A stretch of DNA of 64,000 nucleotides from Leuctra nigra (GCA_934045905.1 OW203768.1:30471060-30535059), one strand, 5' to 3'. Positions 44,085 to 56,249 are shown, counted from the first letter of the stretch. Numbers and translations: made by a program. Notes: generated by a model from the letters alone, not told the origin.

Positions 44085-45469
44085 TTCATATTTTCCACCG
44101 TCAACTGAAAAAAAATACTTTAAAATGGACAATTTGCATTTGGAAACAACGCTACAAGTGTTATGTTTCACCAGTTTGTGTCATTCTTCGTTGGAATTAT
44201 TTTCATGGCTACTTGAACGTTATGACTATTACACACTAAGGGCGAATCTATTCATTTAGTAGAGTTATTTCAACCTTTTTGGCGAATTGCAACAAAATCT
44301 TAGGATTCATCTCCATAACTGCACATTGAATTATACAAATATGACCGACATCAAGCTACTACATCGTTTAGAGAAAGATAACATTTGTAGTTGAAATGTA
44401 ATACAATTTGTCGTCTGAATGTAAAATCATGTTTCAATGCTTGAGACGTTTCAACATCATCGTCACGGCAGAAACACAAACACGTACAACATTTCACGTA
44501 GAATATTTCCACCAATTGCTGACATGGAGACAGATAGTAAGGTGCTGGCGTGTCTCGTCGGCAGCTAAGTAGTTGCATAGTCAGGTGTTTCAGTTTATTA
44601 TATTTCACATTTTTACATGAAAATATGAAAACTATGGTAGTAAAATTGATTTTTTCCTAGAGAGTATTAAAGAGCAGAACCCAGCTAAAGCTTAAAGCTC
44701 AAGCAGAGTAATACATGGCACTGACAGCTTAAGAAGAACCAAAACAATTAAACTTGTTTTGAAACAAATTTTGTAAGTGACTTATTTTAAAATCTGAGCG
44801 AAACAAGAATATTTCTCACTTTACCGTTCTCGTTCGTCTGAAGCTGTTTTCGATGCAGGAGTTAAAGCGTTATTTATCAGAAAATCAAGTTGTTATAGTC
44901 AATTTTGTCCTTAAGACGATTGAAGCATATAATTTGAAGCTGAAAAAAATATAATTTTAATAAAAAAAAATCAAGATAAAATATCCATCTGAATAACATT
45001 GCGTAGATTCCATTTTTATTAGAAAGAGGTTAATAAAAATTTAATTAAATCGTAAACCAACTCTTGTGCATTTTCGTCAACGGCTGTTTCCCTAACTCGA
45101 AGCATCATTTTTCTCTGTTCTTCTCTTCCTCTCCAGCATCTATCTCCACTTCTCTTCATCTTCCCATATTATTTTTCCTCTCTTCTACATCCCTTTCATT
45201 TCATCTATCCACCTCACTGTTCGTCTTCATTATCTTAATTTAATATCTAATTAACTATTATAGACTTGTCATTTCCCATGCTAAAAACAATTTTAATAAG
45301 ACAGCTGAGAGTGTAATTTTGTAAACAGTTATTAATTATTTTATATATAATAACAAGTATTAAGTGTTGTGGTTTATGTTTCTCCCAGCAGCGTTATTAA
45401 AAGCACAGACATAAAACCAAGCGACAAAAACACATAAACTCATCGTCGTAAACATCGCCGCGTGTCAGA
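44085..45469. promoter_or_regulatory. Intergenic and presumed upstream region of the receptor exon
   Basis: AT-rich with no repeat family recognised. Composition turns GC-rich close to the ATG at 45470. A promoter is expected here if the exon is a true 5' end, but no core element is clear enough to place. Confidence 0.3.
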
Positions 45470-45935
45470 ATGTCTGTCCGTGTGCGCGTCGTTCTTCTCG
45501 TGTTATTGACGATCTCGTGGAGCGCGCTGTGCCAGCAGAACCGCACGGCGCAGCGCGGCGGCGGCGTCAAGATCGGCACGGGGAAGCCCCGCGAGACAGC
45601 CATCAAGCTGGGTGAGAAGGCGCGCGAAGTGAGCACCATCAAGATCGGCACCGGCGCCAAGTCGCGCGAACTCCCCGTCGCGACGCCGCCGCCGCGCGAG
45701 ACGACCACCGAGGAGACGACCAGGCCGTCCAGACACGTCGAGGTGCAGGAGGTCGAGGGGAAGCGGCCCCTCAGGGTGGGCGTCGTAGTGCCCTGGAGGA
45801 GTTTCGGGGCGAGGGAGTACATGAAGGCGTTCAACTCGGCGACGTCGAGTCTGGAGAGGAAGAGGCTGGGGTTGTTCAAGAAGCATCAGATCCAGGCGGA
45901 GTTTGATCTCAAGGTCATCACGCCGAGCCCGACAG
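45470..45935 (+). CDS. First coding exon of an NMDA-receptor-2-like gene
   Basis: ATG at 45470 opens a signal peptide (VRVVLLVLLTISWSALCQ), then a low-complexity stretch with two VKIGTG/IKIGTG repeats and many R, E, T and P residues (about 25-95). The start of a periplasmic-binding-type domain follows: RPLRVGVVVPWRSFGAREYM, KAFNSATSSLERKRLGLF, KVITPSPT. Donor CGACAG|GTAGGA, phase 1. The V-P-x-x-x-F-G-x-R-E-Y pattern and the T-P-S-P-T end fit the amino-terminal domain of insect Nmdar2 as I recall it, but the match is shorter and less certain than for the channel exons. Strongly GC-rich. No later exon of this gene was found up to 64 kb. Confidence 0.65.
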
Positions 45936-46152
45936 GTAGGATGCAACAAGTGTTTTAGATTTCAGGTTAATTCGGAGAGCTTTCATGGGAAAGTGAAAAG
46001 TGAATAGTGAATAGTCCTATCGATTGGTTTTGCAACACTTTCCCAGCGAGCGTGAACCACTTTGATAAATCCTTTCATGACAAGAACAATGGGCAGTAAG
46101 GTATTGTTTCGACAGTTATGCTCTGACAAGATATTACACGTTAATTGACCTG

Positions 46153-46170
46153 CCCCCCCCCCCCCCCCCC
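46153..46170 (+). repeat. Poly-C tract
   Basis: 18 C in the first intron of the receptor-like gene. Confidence 0.95.
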
Positions 46171-46248
46171 TCAAATGCTATACTGTTGTCAAAGTATTTT
46201 GCAAGGTATTTTGCGAGAAATGATTACCAGACACCAGACACTTGCATT

Positions 46249-46391
46249 GGTTAGAGAGATTTAAAACCAGACAGACGTCAATACATTCAGGATTACAAGC
46301 TAAGCTTCTTCATAGAACACCAATTAAGGGGAGCTTATTGCCTGTAATCATGAGTTTTTTCACGAGTTTCAGGTTTTAAATCTCTCTAACC
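46249..46391. mobile_element. Short foldback with 20 bp perfect arms
   Basis: GGTTAGAGAGATTTAAAACC at 46249-46268 and its exact reverse complement at 46372-46391; inner arms GATTACAAGCTAAGCTTC and GAGCTTATTGCCTGTAATC also pair. Confidence 0.75.
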
Positions 46392-46394
46392 ACT

Positions 46395-46828
46395 GCCCGG
46401 GTGCGAGAATGGAAACGACAAAGAGTTGCTTATGGGAGAATCGGCTATACCACTGAGATGCTCCGCTGCGCTGTTGAATGCGCGTAAGCTGTGTATATTA
46501 TGAACCATTCAGACATCACAGACCCAATAGCTCAGTTGGTAAAGCATTGGCCTGTGAAAAAGAACGTCGGTTCGAATCCTGCCGCGGTCTCACTTTTTAT
46601 ATTGCATTTTTCACAAGTTTTAATTCTGCCTAACAATAGAGTTATTTTTTATTTAAAGTTGCCCAGCTTAAATTTTCTCAAGTCAGAATTTGTCTACCCA
46701 TAGAGAGTTTTATTCCTGAGGCTGCCCAGTAAAACGTATGCGCATCCGACTGCACAGCAAAGCAAATCAGCTCAATCAGCTGCTTCTCCCATAAGCAACT
46801 CTTTGTCGTTTCAATTCTCGCTGCCCGC
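46395..46828. mobile_element. Inverted-repeat element enclosing a tRNA-like sequence
   Basis: About 100 bp imperfect inverted ends: GACAAAGAGTTGCTTATGGG at left and its complement at right, continuing into GAATGCGCGTAAGC versus GGATGCGCATACG. The centre holds the tRNA-like stretch at 46521-46590. Abuts the foldback at 46249-46391. Confidence 0.7.
46521..46590 (+). tRNA. tRNA-like sequence (pseudo-tRNA or SINE head)
   Basis: A box TAGCTCAGTTGGTAAAGC and B box GGTTCGAATCC at tRNA spacing, length about 70. Only four acceptor pairs (GACC/GGTC) are visible, and the anticodon arm is A-rich and unpaired (TGTGAAAAAGAAC). So I regard it as a tRNA-derived relic, not a working tRNA gene. Confidence 0.45.
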
Positions 46829-47225
46829 GAAGGGTTGTTGTTGTGTTGTGAACCAAAATCTTCGAGTACAAATTAACTCTTTTCCACGTATTACTCGGCT
46901 AGTGTAGTAGCGTTTCACTTGTTCTGCAATGTTCTACTTGGTCTATGATAGTTAGACCAGATAATTATGGTCTCTTCACGAGATGTCAAAGTCCGTAACT
47001 TGCTCTACTCTTTCTGGTTCTATTTGGTCACTTGAAGTATTGGAAATGTTGAGCGAACGGTTGGTTGCTCTATTTAATTCGGGTTAACGATGCATCCAGA
47101 TGCACCATTAAAGTGGGATCTTCGCCATTTTACTTTTATTTCTAACCTGTGGTCTACTTCTTGATATTACACTGAATGCATTTCAAACTTTATCTTCTGC
47201 ATCTTAATTGCAAAGAGAGAGGAAG

Positions 47226-47340
47226 GAGCAAGTTGGCTCAAGCAGAAGCTCCGTGGAATTGCAATCCGGAGATCGTGGGTCAATTTCCGGTACGTCGTCG
47301 TTTCTATCTGAGGTTTGCCGTTGTTTCCTTTAGTCAAGAG
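47226..47340 (+). mobile_element. Possible tRNA-SINE relic
   Basis: AAGTTGGCTCAAGCAGAAG resembles an A box and GTGGGTCAATTTCCGG a B box, followed by TTTGCCGTTGTTTCC. Weak. Confidence 0.35.
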
Positions 47341-47559
47341 AAAACTCTGGCAATATGTAATTTAAAAAATAAAATCTTGAACTTTTCCATTGGCGATGGG
47401 GATTAAAATTAATGCACGCGTGACTGACAAGTATTTCAAGTATACTTTTGCATTCAATCGATATAATAAAATCATTGATTGTTATAAAATAACACAAATG
47501 TACCCGAGATTTTAAGCACAAATAGCACTGCATTTTAATCAACACGTGTACTGGCTAGT

Positions 47560-47992
47560 AGTAGCATGTTCACATGATTCGTCTGATTTTCGGTAGTATT
47601 TTTTATTTTTGCTCCGTGGCTTGTTAATAGTCGCCGGTTATTCAACAAAACCACGCAAAACTATGTTCAATCGGGAACGATTGGAAACTGAGCCCGTGAA
47701 CCAATTGATGTCAAATTTTAAATGAGGCTTGATTATTGAAAATACATGGCACATTTTTCAAATTAATTGTTATTGCGCCCGTAAACAAAAGAAAATAGTT
47801 ATTTTTAATAAAAACCAAACGATTTTTAGATAATCACGAAAAAATAATAATGCACCACGTAACAGCCCTAAGTTTAACTTTGATCTATATATGGTTTAAA
47901 TTTAATGCATTTCGTCCACACATTTCGTTTCTAATCGTATAAAAATGTGTCAGCAATAAGCAATAAAATCGATCGCTCTTGCTCCACCTCAT
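47560..47992. mobile_element. Diverged copy of the TTAAGGTG foldback MITE
   Basis: Shares the CGCCGGTTATTCAACAAAAC core and, inverted, CCCTAAGTTT and the ATTTCGTTTCTAATCGTAT stretch with 16003-16539. Confidence 0.6.
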
Positions 47993-48551
47993 GTCATCCT
48001 TCGCCCTCAGTCATGTGGCAGAAATATGGGACGTTAAACACTGTTAAAATAAAAAAAATATCAGCAATGGTAACAGTTTTTTAATCACACCGGAGAAAAC
48101 GTCGTGCATATAGTTTGAAGCACGGGAGTGTCGGATTAGTAACTACGTTTGACGCAATCATATTTACACAGCTGTACTAAATACACACAACAGTACAATT
48201 AGATTCAGAAGCAAGTGACGTATGCTCAGCTCCGACGGATATTCGGTTTGAACGTCATCAAGTTTAATTCGGGATTCTGTCGAACTAATTAGCTCCAACA
48301 TCGAGGGTTTGCCGTCGTGTTTGTGGTCGTGCGGGGGCGTTTAGTCTGTCTACCAGCCTGGAAGTATCCGATTTGTAATCGCTGGGTGCGTGAATCGTGA
48401 CCAATACAAGTGATGCTGGTTTATTGTCTTACACTGGCTTATTTACTCTCGACTAGAGAGACTAGACCTACACTCCCCCCACCCCACCACAGGGAAGGGC
48501 GTCAACTTCAAGATTTTAGCGGTCTCAAAATGGCCAATAAGAAACGTTCTA

Positions 48552-48867
48552 TTTTTTTTTGTCTGGGACGTAACGTCGCACTGTTCTGCAGCGAGGCTTA
48601 TGGCGACGGATAATTGATTATGATGATGATTGGGAGATGATGGTGAAGAGTAGGTAAGGATGGAAGGTGGGAAGGAGGCGGTCGTGGCCTATTAGTAGGG
48701 TACCTTCCCAGCATTTGCCTACCGACTGAGGGAAAACCACGAAAAAAAACCCAGTCAGGAAGGACAGCCGCGGGAATCGAACCCGGGCCTCAGGAATACA
48801 AGTTCAGAGCGTTTACCACTCACCCAACCTGTTCCGTAGAAGAGGTTGGGTGAGTGGTTAAAGCTCT
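48552..48867 (-). mobile_element. tRNA-derived SINE, copy 3, with inverted head duplication
   Basis: Same SINE as copies 1 and 2, minus strand. The target duplication ACGTTCTA lies at 48544-48551 and 48868-48875. Between the normal 5' end (48838) and the right duplication there is an extra plus-strand A-box-like GAGGTTGGGTGAGTGGTTAA, so the head is duplicated in inverted form inside the target duplication. Confidence 0.8.
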
Positions 48868-48875
48868 ACGTTCTA

Positions 48876-49775
48876 AAACCGTAATGATGAACCGCAGCGC
48901 TCCTTAAACTCTGTGATGGTGGGAACTGAGATAACTATTCGTTACATAATATAAATATGTAAATATTTATAAATACATATAAATGCATAAATAAATATAT
49001 TTGTAATTACTATTTGCGTTTAGGTACTATACGAATAACGACGATAACGTATCGACTGAGCTATCGACTGTTCCTTCACTTCCATTTTCACGTGGAAAAT
49101 GGCGCTGATGGAAGTCCCTCCGTTGGACTTTGTGCTTCAAAAATTAACATTGTCAGCATAGGAAATTGTCGCTCTTCCTTGATATTGTGATGGGGTGGGG
49201 GAAGTGTAGGTCTAGTCTCTTTACTCTCGACGTTACAAATACTGGATGCAAATTCGATTTCATTAAACTGAAGCCTAAAACACTTCTCTGCTTCGGCTTG
49301 TGAGGTCCGAAATGTAAATCACCCTCAGGGTTATTAACAATCTTTTTTAATTTTGTCTTCACACAGAATATTTTAAAAATCTGCGAGAAACGTAAAATTC
49401 GATCTCTCTTTGTGTGTTACACAACACAATGTAGCACATGGTGTACGATACAACCTCTGGTGCGTGCTCAAAGCGTTAAACACGATTTACGTTATTTGAG
49501 GTGGCGTCAAACGTCGGAATTCGCTCCAATGTGCGGCAGCTTGCTTTTACAATTTTCTTTTGAAGAAAGACTCACTTTGAAGAACAAAACATGTAAAAAA
49601 ACCAGATGCGTTCCGCTTCTCAGTCCTCATTATGTCTGATGTTGACAAAACGATCAACAAAATAACAAAATGTTAAAAGAATTGAGTGGTGAAATAATTT
49701 ATTGAGATCCTAATAAAACGTAAGATTTACAGTTGTCAGCTCAGAATTACTCTCGTTTTCAACGGAAATATTTAT
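48876..49775. other. Intergenic, nothing recognised
   Basis: No gene or repeat family identified. Confidence 0.5.
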
Positions 49776-52116
49776 CCCAGAAAAAACACTCCGTGTAAAA
49801 ATACCAGCCAAGTCTCTTTAACTATAAAAAAAAATAGAAGAAATCTAAAAATTCAGCACTGAAAAGGAGTGATATCAAAAAAGGAGCCAAGTCAACGAAT
49901 TTTCCAAATTTTAATCGTACCATTGAAATAAAAATATCAACCCCCGAGAAATACTTAAAAAAAGGACTTGGCGCATCGTTTTTTTAAAGACACTTTTCTA
50001 TCCTAAAAGTATAGGAAGAACTCTACAAGTATATTTTCCTGAGTATATCACATTCATTATCGACGAATCATACTACGTTTTAATATAACTAGTACTCTTA
50101 CCTACTGGCAGTTTTGGTATTTTGTCAATATTCAGAGGAAATAAACGGATAAACGAATAACGAATAAACGGAAGCGGCCTAGTCTATTCGTTATTGCCAC
50201 TATTTCTAGGGTCATATTAATCAATCATACTTCTCAATATCGTGACTGAGGGAAATAGCGAAAGCGCTCATTACAAGAAGGCCGTCAATGAGATTTGTAT
50301 AAGTGGCTAGTGCACTGAGCCATGCTGCTCAAATAATTACTGACTAGATTTTTATCTAAAGTAATACGTTATGTAATTTATGAATTTTTTTGGTATAAAA
50401 TGTTAATTAATAGCAATTAATTACACGGCGAGAAGGTTCAAAGTATAATGCTGTAGTAGGTATGTTGATGTACCCACAAAACTATAGGTACCTACCAATC
50501 ACAAACACAACTGTTCTGTATTTATTGCTTGTAAGACAATGCTATGTTTCTTTGCGTACTTATATTTAAATTTAAAATATTTTACAGAATGTTCAATATT
50601 TAATTTGAAAGTTTTGTCCCAATTTTTCTAGGCATTTCTGAACTACGTAGTATGTGAGTGGCATAAGCTTAAGAATAGAAAAATGTCTTTAAAAAAACGA
50701 TGCGCCAAGTCCTTTTTTTAAGTATTTCTCGGGGGTTGATATTTTTATTTCAATGGTACGATTAAAATTTGGAAAATTCGTTGACTTGGCTCCTTTTTTG
50801 ATATCACTCCTTTTCAGTGCTGAATTTTTAGATTTCTTCTATTTTTTTTTATAGTTAAAGAGACTTGGCTGGTATTTTTACACGGAGTGTTTTTTCTGGG
50901 ATATCACTTCTTTTGTTAGTTTATTCATACAGCTTGTAGCACATGTCCGAGCAGGGACTAATTTCTTTAAAAAAATACGCCTCAACCGATTTGGTTACTA
51001 TGAAAAGTTGCGTTTGGTAAGATGAAAATGATTATCCAAGAAGAATAGCTTAAGTTTCGTTATAATCGATCCAGCCGTTTTCGATACATGACGTCACTTC
51101 CGGTTTTGAAATAGCGGCCGAATTCCGGTATAGGTAATAAGAAAACAATCTAGTTTTATCTAGTTGATACCTTCATGAACGACCATCTGAATTCCTAATC
51201 CCTATATTTCCGTAAAATCGGTCATGCCGTTTGTAATATATGACGTCACTTCCGGTTTCATTTAGTGGTTCCTGCCGCCATTTCCGGTACCATTAATTTA
51301 TTTATTCATTTTTCACAACTGATTTTTCAAATAAATAGCAGAATGAATACGCAGGAGCTAGTTCAGTTGCAATCGGTACAGGCGTTTTAGATATATGACG
51401 TCACTTCCGGTTTCAGGAATGGCGGCCGAGAACACTGCTACCTTGAATATATAAATTGTATTGTCTATGTTACAATGTAAGTTAATTATGTACGTATTTT
51501 AAGTATAATTTTTTTGAAATAAGTTAAATATTGCGTATTTATGACGTCACTTCCGGTTTAGAAAATAAGAAAATAATATTTTTTTTATTGATACTTCATA
51601 TAGATGACCATCTAAATCGAATGGCGCAAACTTCGTTCCGATCGGTCCAGCCGTTTTCTAGATATGACGTCACATCCGGTTTCAAAATGGCGGCACAAAA
51701 AATTCGTAAGGGCAAGGTATCATCAGACGCCAAAAGTGCACATGGGGTAAAAATTTCAGATCGATTAGTTCAGCCGTTTAGGCTGTGACGGTGATAGCAA
51801 CGTTTCCTGATATCATCTTCAGAATCAGAAAGTGGTGTAATTTCACTGTTTTCTCGGCCCTCTAGCTCGCAAACGGCATAACATATTGTTCCCTAATTTG
51901 GTATATGTAGTGGGGTGGGCCATAGCTCGAAATTAAGATATATCGCAACAATGTGAGATTTTCCAATTTTAAGATCCAGTAGGCCGAAAATGCCATGTTG
52001 TCGCTTACAGTAAAAGTGTTTGGTCTGCTCCTCAGTTTATTAGGCATTTACGGTATGTTGAGTGACTGTGAGTGTATAGTACGACTTGGCTGGGTGGAGC
52101 GACCGCTCCACTAGAT
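49776..52116 (+). mobile_element. Foldback/CRE-cassette element, copy C (full length)
   Basis: About 2,341 bp, nearly identical to copy A from CCCAGAAAAAACACTCCGTG to GGAGCGACCGCTCCACTAGA, with the same five TGACGTCA cassettes. The last cassette has diverged (CACATCCGG for CACTTCCGG). Confidence 0.88.
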
Positions 52117-53874
52117 TGTTTAGAGTTTTTGTTTTCGTGAATGTAGGAATATAAAGTCCGTGCTCTTTTTAAAAGCTCATAGTTCTGTGATGACTGTAAT
52201 TAAATGTTGTAATTTGGGAGAAATTATGAACATGCAAACAACTTTTAATATTTCACAACTAGCGTTTATTCTTTTGAGTACATGAAAATGTTATGTACTA
52301 CATGAAAAAAATATTTTACGAGATAATACTAAAAGTTCAAAAAATACATTATCCCCATACCTATTGTTTCATATTATAAAAAAAAAATATTCGTATTCTG
52401 TAAATCATGTTCTGTATTCTGTAAATCTGTCTAATAATTTCTCGTCGGAGAGTACTGCTAGGATACAACTTCCTGGCACATGGTGTAGGGGATGATTATT
52501 CATCCCTTAGCTCTGACATCTAACATTCCCTATTCAGGTCCCATAGATTCTCACTAACACGATTGTCGATGGCGTCACAAGGAAATGCATATTGCATCAT
52601 TTATCTTCCATTGTCCTCACATTTATGTATGAACGTCTTGAAATGTGCAGTCCTTTCTTTAATCGTACTTGGTAAAGTATTCAGTTGGTTAACATTGCGT
52701 ATAATTTCTAAAATAGCCATCTAAACCTTAACAACAGTCATTTTCTATCGTTACAGGACTTGCAGACTTATTGCCGTCTCAACAACTGGGCCTCTCAGAA
52801 ACAAAACAACCTAAGTCACTTGAGTAATCAAAGACGATATATTAGATTTGATGGGTACAGGGAACGCTATAAGTCACATTCGGATGAAACTGAGATAAAC
52901 GAAGTTTTATGTTGAAATTTGAATCTATCTTCCATACAAATCGATATTTCAATTGCGTTTTTCAAGACTTTGTGCCAATATTTTCTAAAAACCGAGGGTA
53001 TATTCTAAAAGCTCATAAAAATCACTGCAAGATTACTCCTTTAAACTCATATTTCCCCCCAAAAATGGATTAATAGCGCTTAAGTATACATTTAGAAATG
53101 TAAATTCTTGGTTTTATCGTAGCGTTTGTTTTCCTGGTGTTTCATTGATGCAAATTTAAAATTATATATTGTGAGTATTCTACAGCAAAGGCCGTTTTTC
53201 ACACCCCAATCGGCACCTTTCCTTGTCCATCCAATCACTTCTCGCACGTGTCTTCTCTTCTATAATTTAAAATTGTATCCAGTGATAATCAAGCTACTTC
53301 TGCCGTGACTTAACTTGTTTGTTTTCTGAGAAGCCCCAACTGTTATTCCTTTGACGATTCGCCATCGCATGAGATGAAGTTTGTTGAAATCCACAGATGT
53401 AAGGATCTCATGTGAGTGGGTGGTTAGCCGCCAGCGTCTTGGTGGCTTTTAGCGTCCCAGCCAAATGACATTTACAGCACAAGTCTCCGCAACCGCACCG
53501 CCGAGAGACTGATAACAGCAGTGTCGAATTCAGACATTTTTGTCCGGGGGCAAAACCATTATGCAAAAGATAAAGGGTTTTAGCTGGACTCAAAAGGGTG
53601 GTATGGGGAATCTCCCCCCCCCCCCCCCGTGCTGGGTCTGTCAGATCTGCCATCTAAATTAAGTCTAGAATGACAAGATTTTTGATTGACAGTTAAAGGT
53701 GTCAAAATAGGGGAAAAGTCGGGTTTGAAAAATGTTTTGGAGAACTTCTAAAACTGTTTTAAGATATTTCTGTTTCTGTTTTTATTTCTGATATTTCTGT
53801 TTTTAAGATATTTCTTTGTTTCGGAACCACAAAAGTAGAATCAACGTTTTTAAATATGCTTTTATTAAGCGAGC
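52117..53874. other. Intergenic; weak RT-like frame and poly-C
   Basis: A 52-codon frame at 52757-52915 (DLQTYCRLNNWASQKQNN then LSHLSNQRRYIRFDG) resembles the L-x-W...N-x-L-S-L-N-x-x-K-T part of LINE reverse transcriptases and may be a tiny relic. Poly-C at 53614-53628. Confidence 0.3.
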
Positions 53875-54968
53875 GGAGCGAGCGTCTCCACTTGAAACTT
53901 ATGGCTCGAATCTCTGTTTTTTTTTTGTGTGTGTTTATTTGTGCATTTGGCGTCTCCTGCCAAACGAAGTAATGGATCAGGCCAATTTTTTCACACAACT
54001 TAAATTACTATTATCGTTATGGTCAAAATGATTTTCAGCAAGTTCGCTCCATTGGTTGCATCGGAAACTTGATGTGTAGTTATAGTTAGCTTGGCAATGG
54101 GGATGAAGGAAACTCTGTGTATATAACTGCAATAGTTTGACCGATCATCACCAAATTTTGCAAGGTCATGTGTACCAGCATTATAAGTTATTTTTTACAA
54201 ATCTGTAATGAGCTTCAAGAGTAATAGAGATTTTACTGACATTTGTATACTTAATTTAAAACGGCCTATAGCCACACCACCATTTGACCTATCAAATGGT
54301 CTTCGATTAATCTGATCAATCAAACTCATATTTTGCATGGTCGTTCAGACCAACATTGTCTCTTATTTTACAAATTTTCAGCCCTACCAGTCAAGAACAT
54401 AGATGCACTTATTGACAGTTTTAATAACTGTCAGAAATGACATTTCAAAACAGAAATTCCACTGCATTCTGGGTTGCTCTATGTAGCAAAGCAAAGTTTA
54501 TAGATGGCTTTACTCAATATCAATGTAAGACAGATTCTTTTCGTAGTGGATCATATTGCAATACATAATGTAGTCAAAATGTAATGTAGGTATTTCATAT
54601 ACATAGGTATAGGTATACCTTATCTAAAATAATTTATTTTACGATATGGATTGTGTTTCACAGTTATGAAAACAACGTTTTGACTAGATAGCATCATATT
54701 TTACACATTTCCAGCCCAATCGGTCAAGAATTTACAGACTTATTGCTGTTTTAAGTGTTTGAATATCTGTCCAAAGAGATTGATGGAAAATATCAGTACA
54801 ATAATCTGTTATTTAATTGATCCAGAGTGTTTATGAAAAGTTGCAAGGAAAATTGGTAATAAATAATGTATAGTTAGTTATCTTTGATTGAATGGATCGT
54901 GCTATGATTGGCGATGTCGTGCGTGTCGGTGCTCGCTCATCAACGCGTTACACCGAGCGTTTTCCTAG
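53875..54968 (+). mobile_element. Helitron-like element, copy 8
   Basis: A|TTAAGCGAGCGGAGCGAGCG at 5'; AACGCGTTACACCGAGCGTT hairpin then TTCCTAG|T at 3'. Uninterrupted. Confidence 0.72.
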
Positions 54969-56249
54969 TTAATAGAATAATGACGACTTTTGATACATTT
55001 AACTTGCAAACTGGTAATTTTTGAGACATTTTTCATCATTCGGCTGAAATTATTAGAACCATTTACAACAAAACAGATCATGTTCAGGCCCAGATAGTAG
55101 ATTAAGTTTATTTGAATAGTTGTACCTACTTTTACGCTTTAATGTCTTGTCTTGCTTATTAATATTTATTGTGTCTTGTTACTTCTTTAATCATAGTTTA
55201 AATATATATATATTTTTTTTTGTTATTTTAAATCCCACTTGTGGAATATTTTGTATTCTGTTGGTGATTTCAAATAAAAATGAAAAATGAAAATGAGAAG
55301 AAAGTGTCTGTGGAAATAGAATATTCTTTCTCCACGGGGGGGGGGGGGGGGGGGGGGGCACTCGCCCCTCAGGTATGCCTGGATGGATTCATCACTGGAT
55401 AACAGGTGAAGGTCGTCATAATGTTCGCGTTGCATGCAAGTAACATCTTTAGGTAAAAGGCCGGAAGTCCATCACTTTTGGAATGATGTAAAGCTCTGTC
55501 AATCAATTTGACTGATATCAAAAAGTTTAGTTATATTGAAGCATTCTCTTATACAATGCCACATGTCACCATTACAAATATGATTGGATGAAGGCAGAAT
55601 TACTGGTTTTTGAGCTCACCTCAAGAATAATGGAAATGAATTCCTCTGGAACTAATTCCTTTTAATTACCCCGTAATAATTAGATGCAAATTATTGTTCT
55701 GAATGATATAAATCTTTTAGTAGGCAGCCAATTACTTTAATTAACAAAGTCAGACTTTTGAGATAAAAATGTCTTAAAACTTTGCTGACTAGCTCCTTTG
55801 AAATTTGTGCGGTCGAAGAAACGTCAGTAATTAAACTGTATACCTAATTATATATTTTAAAACTTTGAAATATGAGCTTATTTCTTTCATATTTACAGAT
55901 GTGATTAAATAATTTTACACCTCAATTAAACAACTTGAAAGTTAAATTAAAATATAAACCAAAAGTTCTGCCTTGTCATGTTTTATTCATCTCCATATTG
56001 GAACATCACAGATGAAGGGAACCTTTTAAGCTCGGTTAAAAACTGTCCAATATACTTTAGGGTTAATTACCATGGCAACGGCCAATCACGTATTCAGAAA
56101 CCTCTCTTCTTCAGAAACTTGAGAAACTTATGACGCAGATTTGAATATTGACCAATTTCTGACAGTTGAAGAAACGAAGAAAATATCTGAAAAAATAGTC
56201 ACCTTGCCGCCTTTCTTCTCAGCTAGTTAGAAATACAAATGATTAAGGT
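54969..56249. other. Intergenic with poly-G, diverged MITE and X-box-like site
   Basis: Poly-G 55336-55358. A diverged GTACCTCAG-family MITE about 55450-55640 shares CACCATTACAAATATGATTG with copy 2. At 56067-56079 TTACCATGGCAAC is followed by GGCCAATCA, an RFX X-box next to a CCAAT box by sequence. Confidence 0.45.

Noticed and set aside
45397..45949. Minus-strand frames of 160 and 148 codons
   Set aside because: Antisense shadows of the GC-rich receptor exon with signal peptide and proper donor.
46521..46590. Functional tRNA gene
   Set aside because: Acceptor stem has only about four pairs and the anticodon arm does not fold; kept only as a tRNA-like relic.
52757..52915. Exon after TTTCTATCGTTACAG
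   Set aside because: The peptide looks more like a tiny LINE reverse-transcriptase relic than part of a host gene; too short to call.
53408..53653. 81-codon minus-strand frame with C-G-C-G-D-L-C-C-K-C
   Set aside because: Cysteine-rich by chance near a poly-C tract; no neighbouring exon or known domain.
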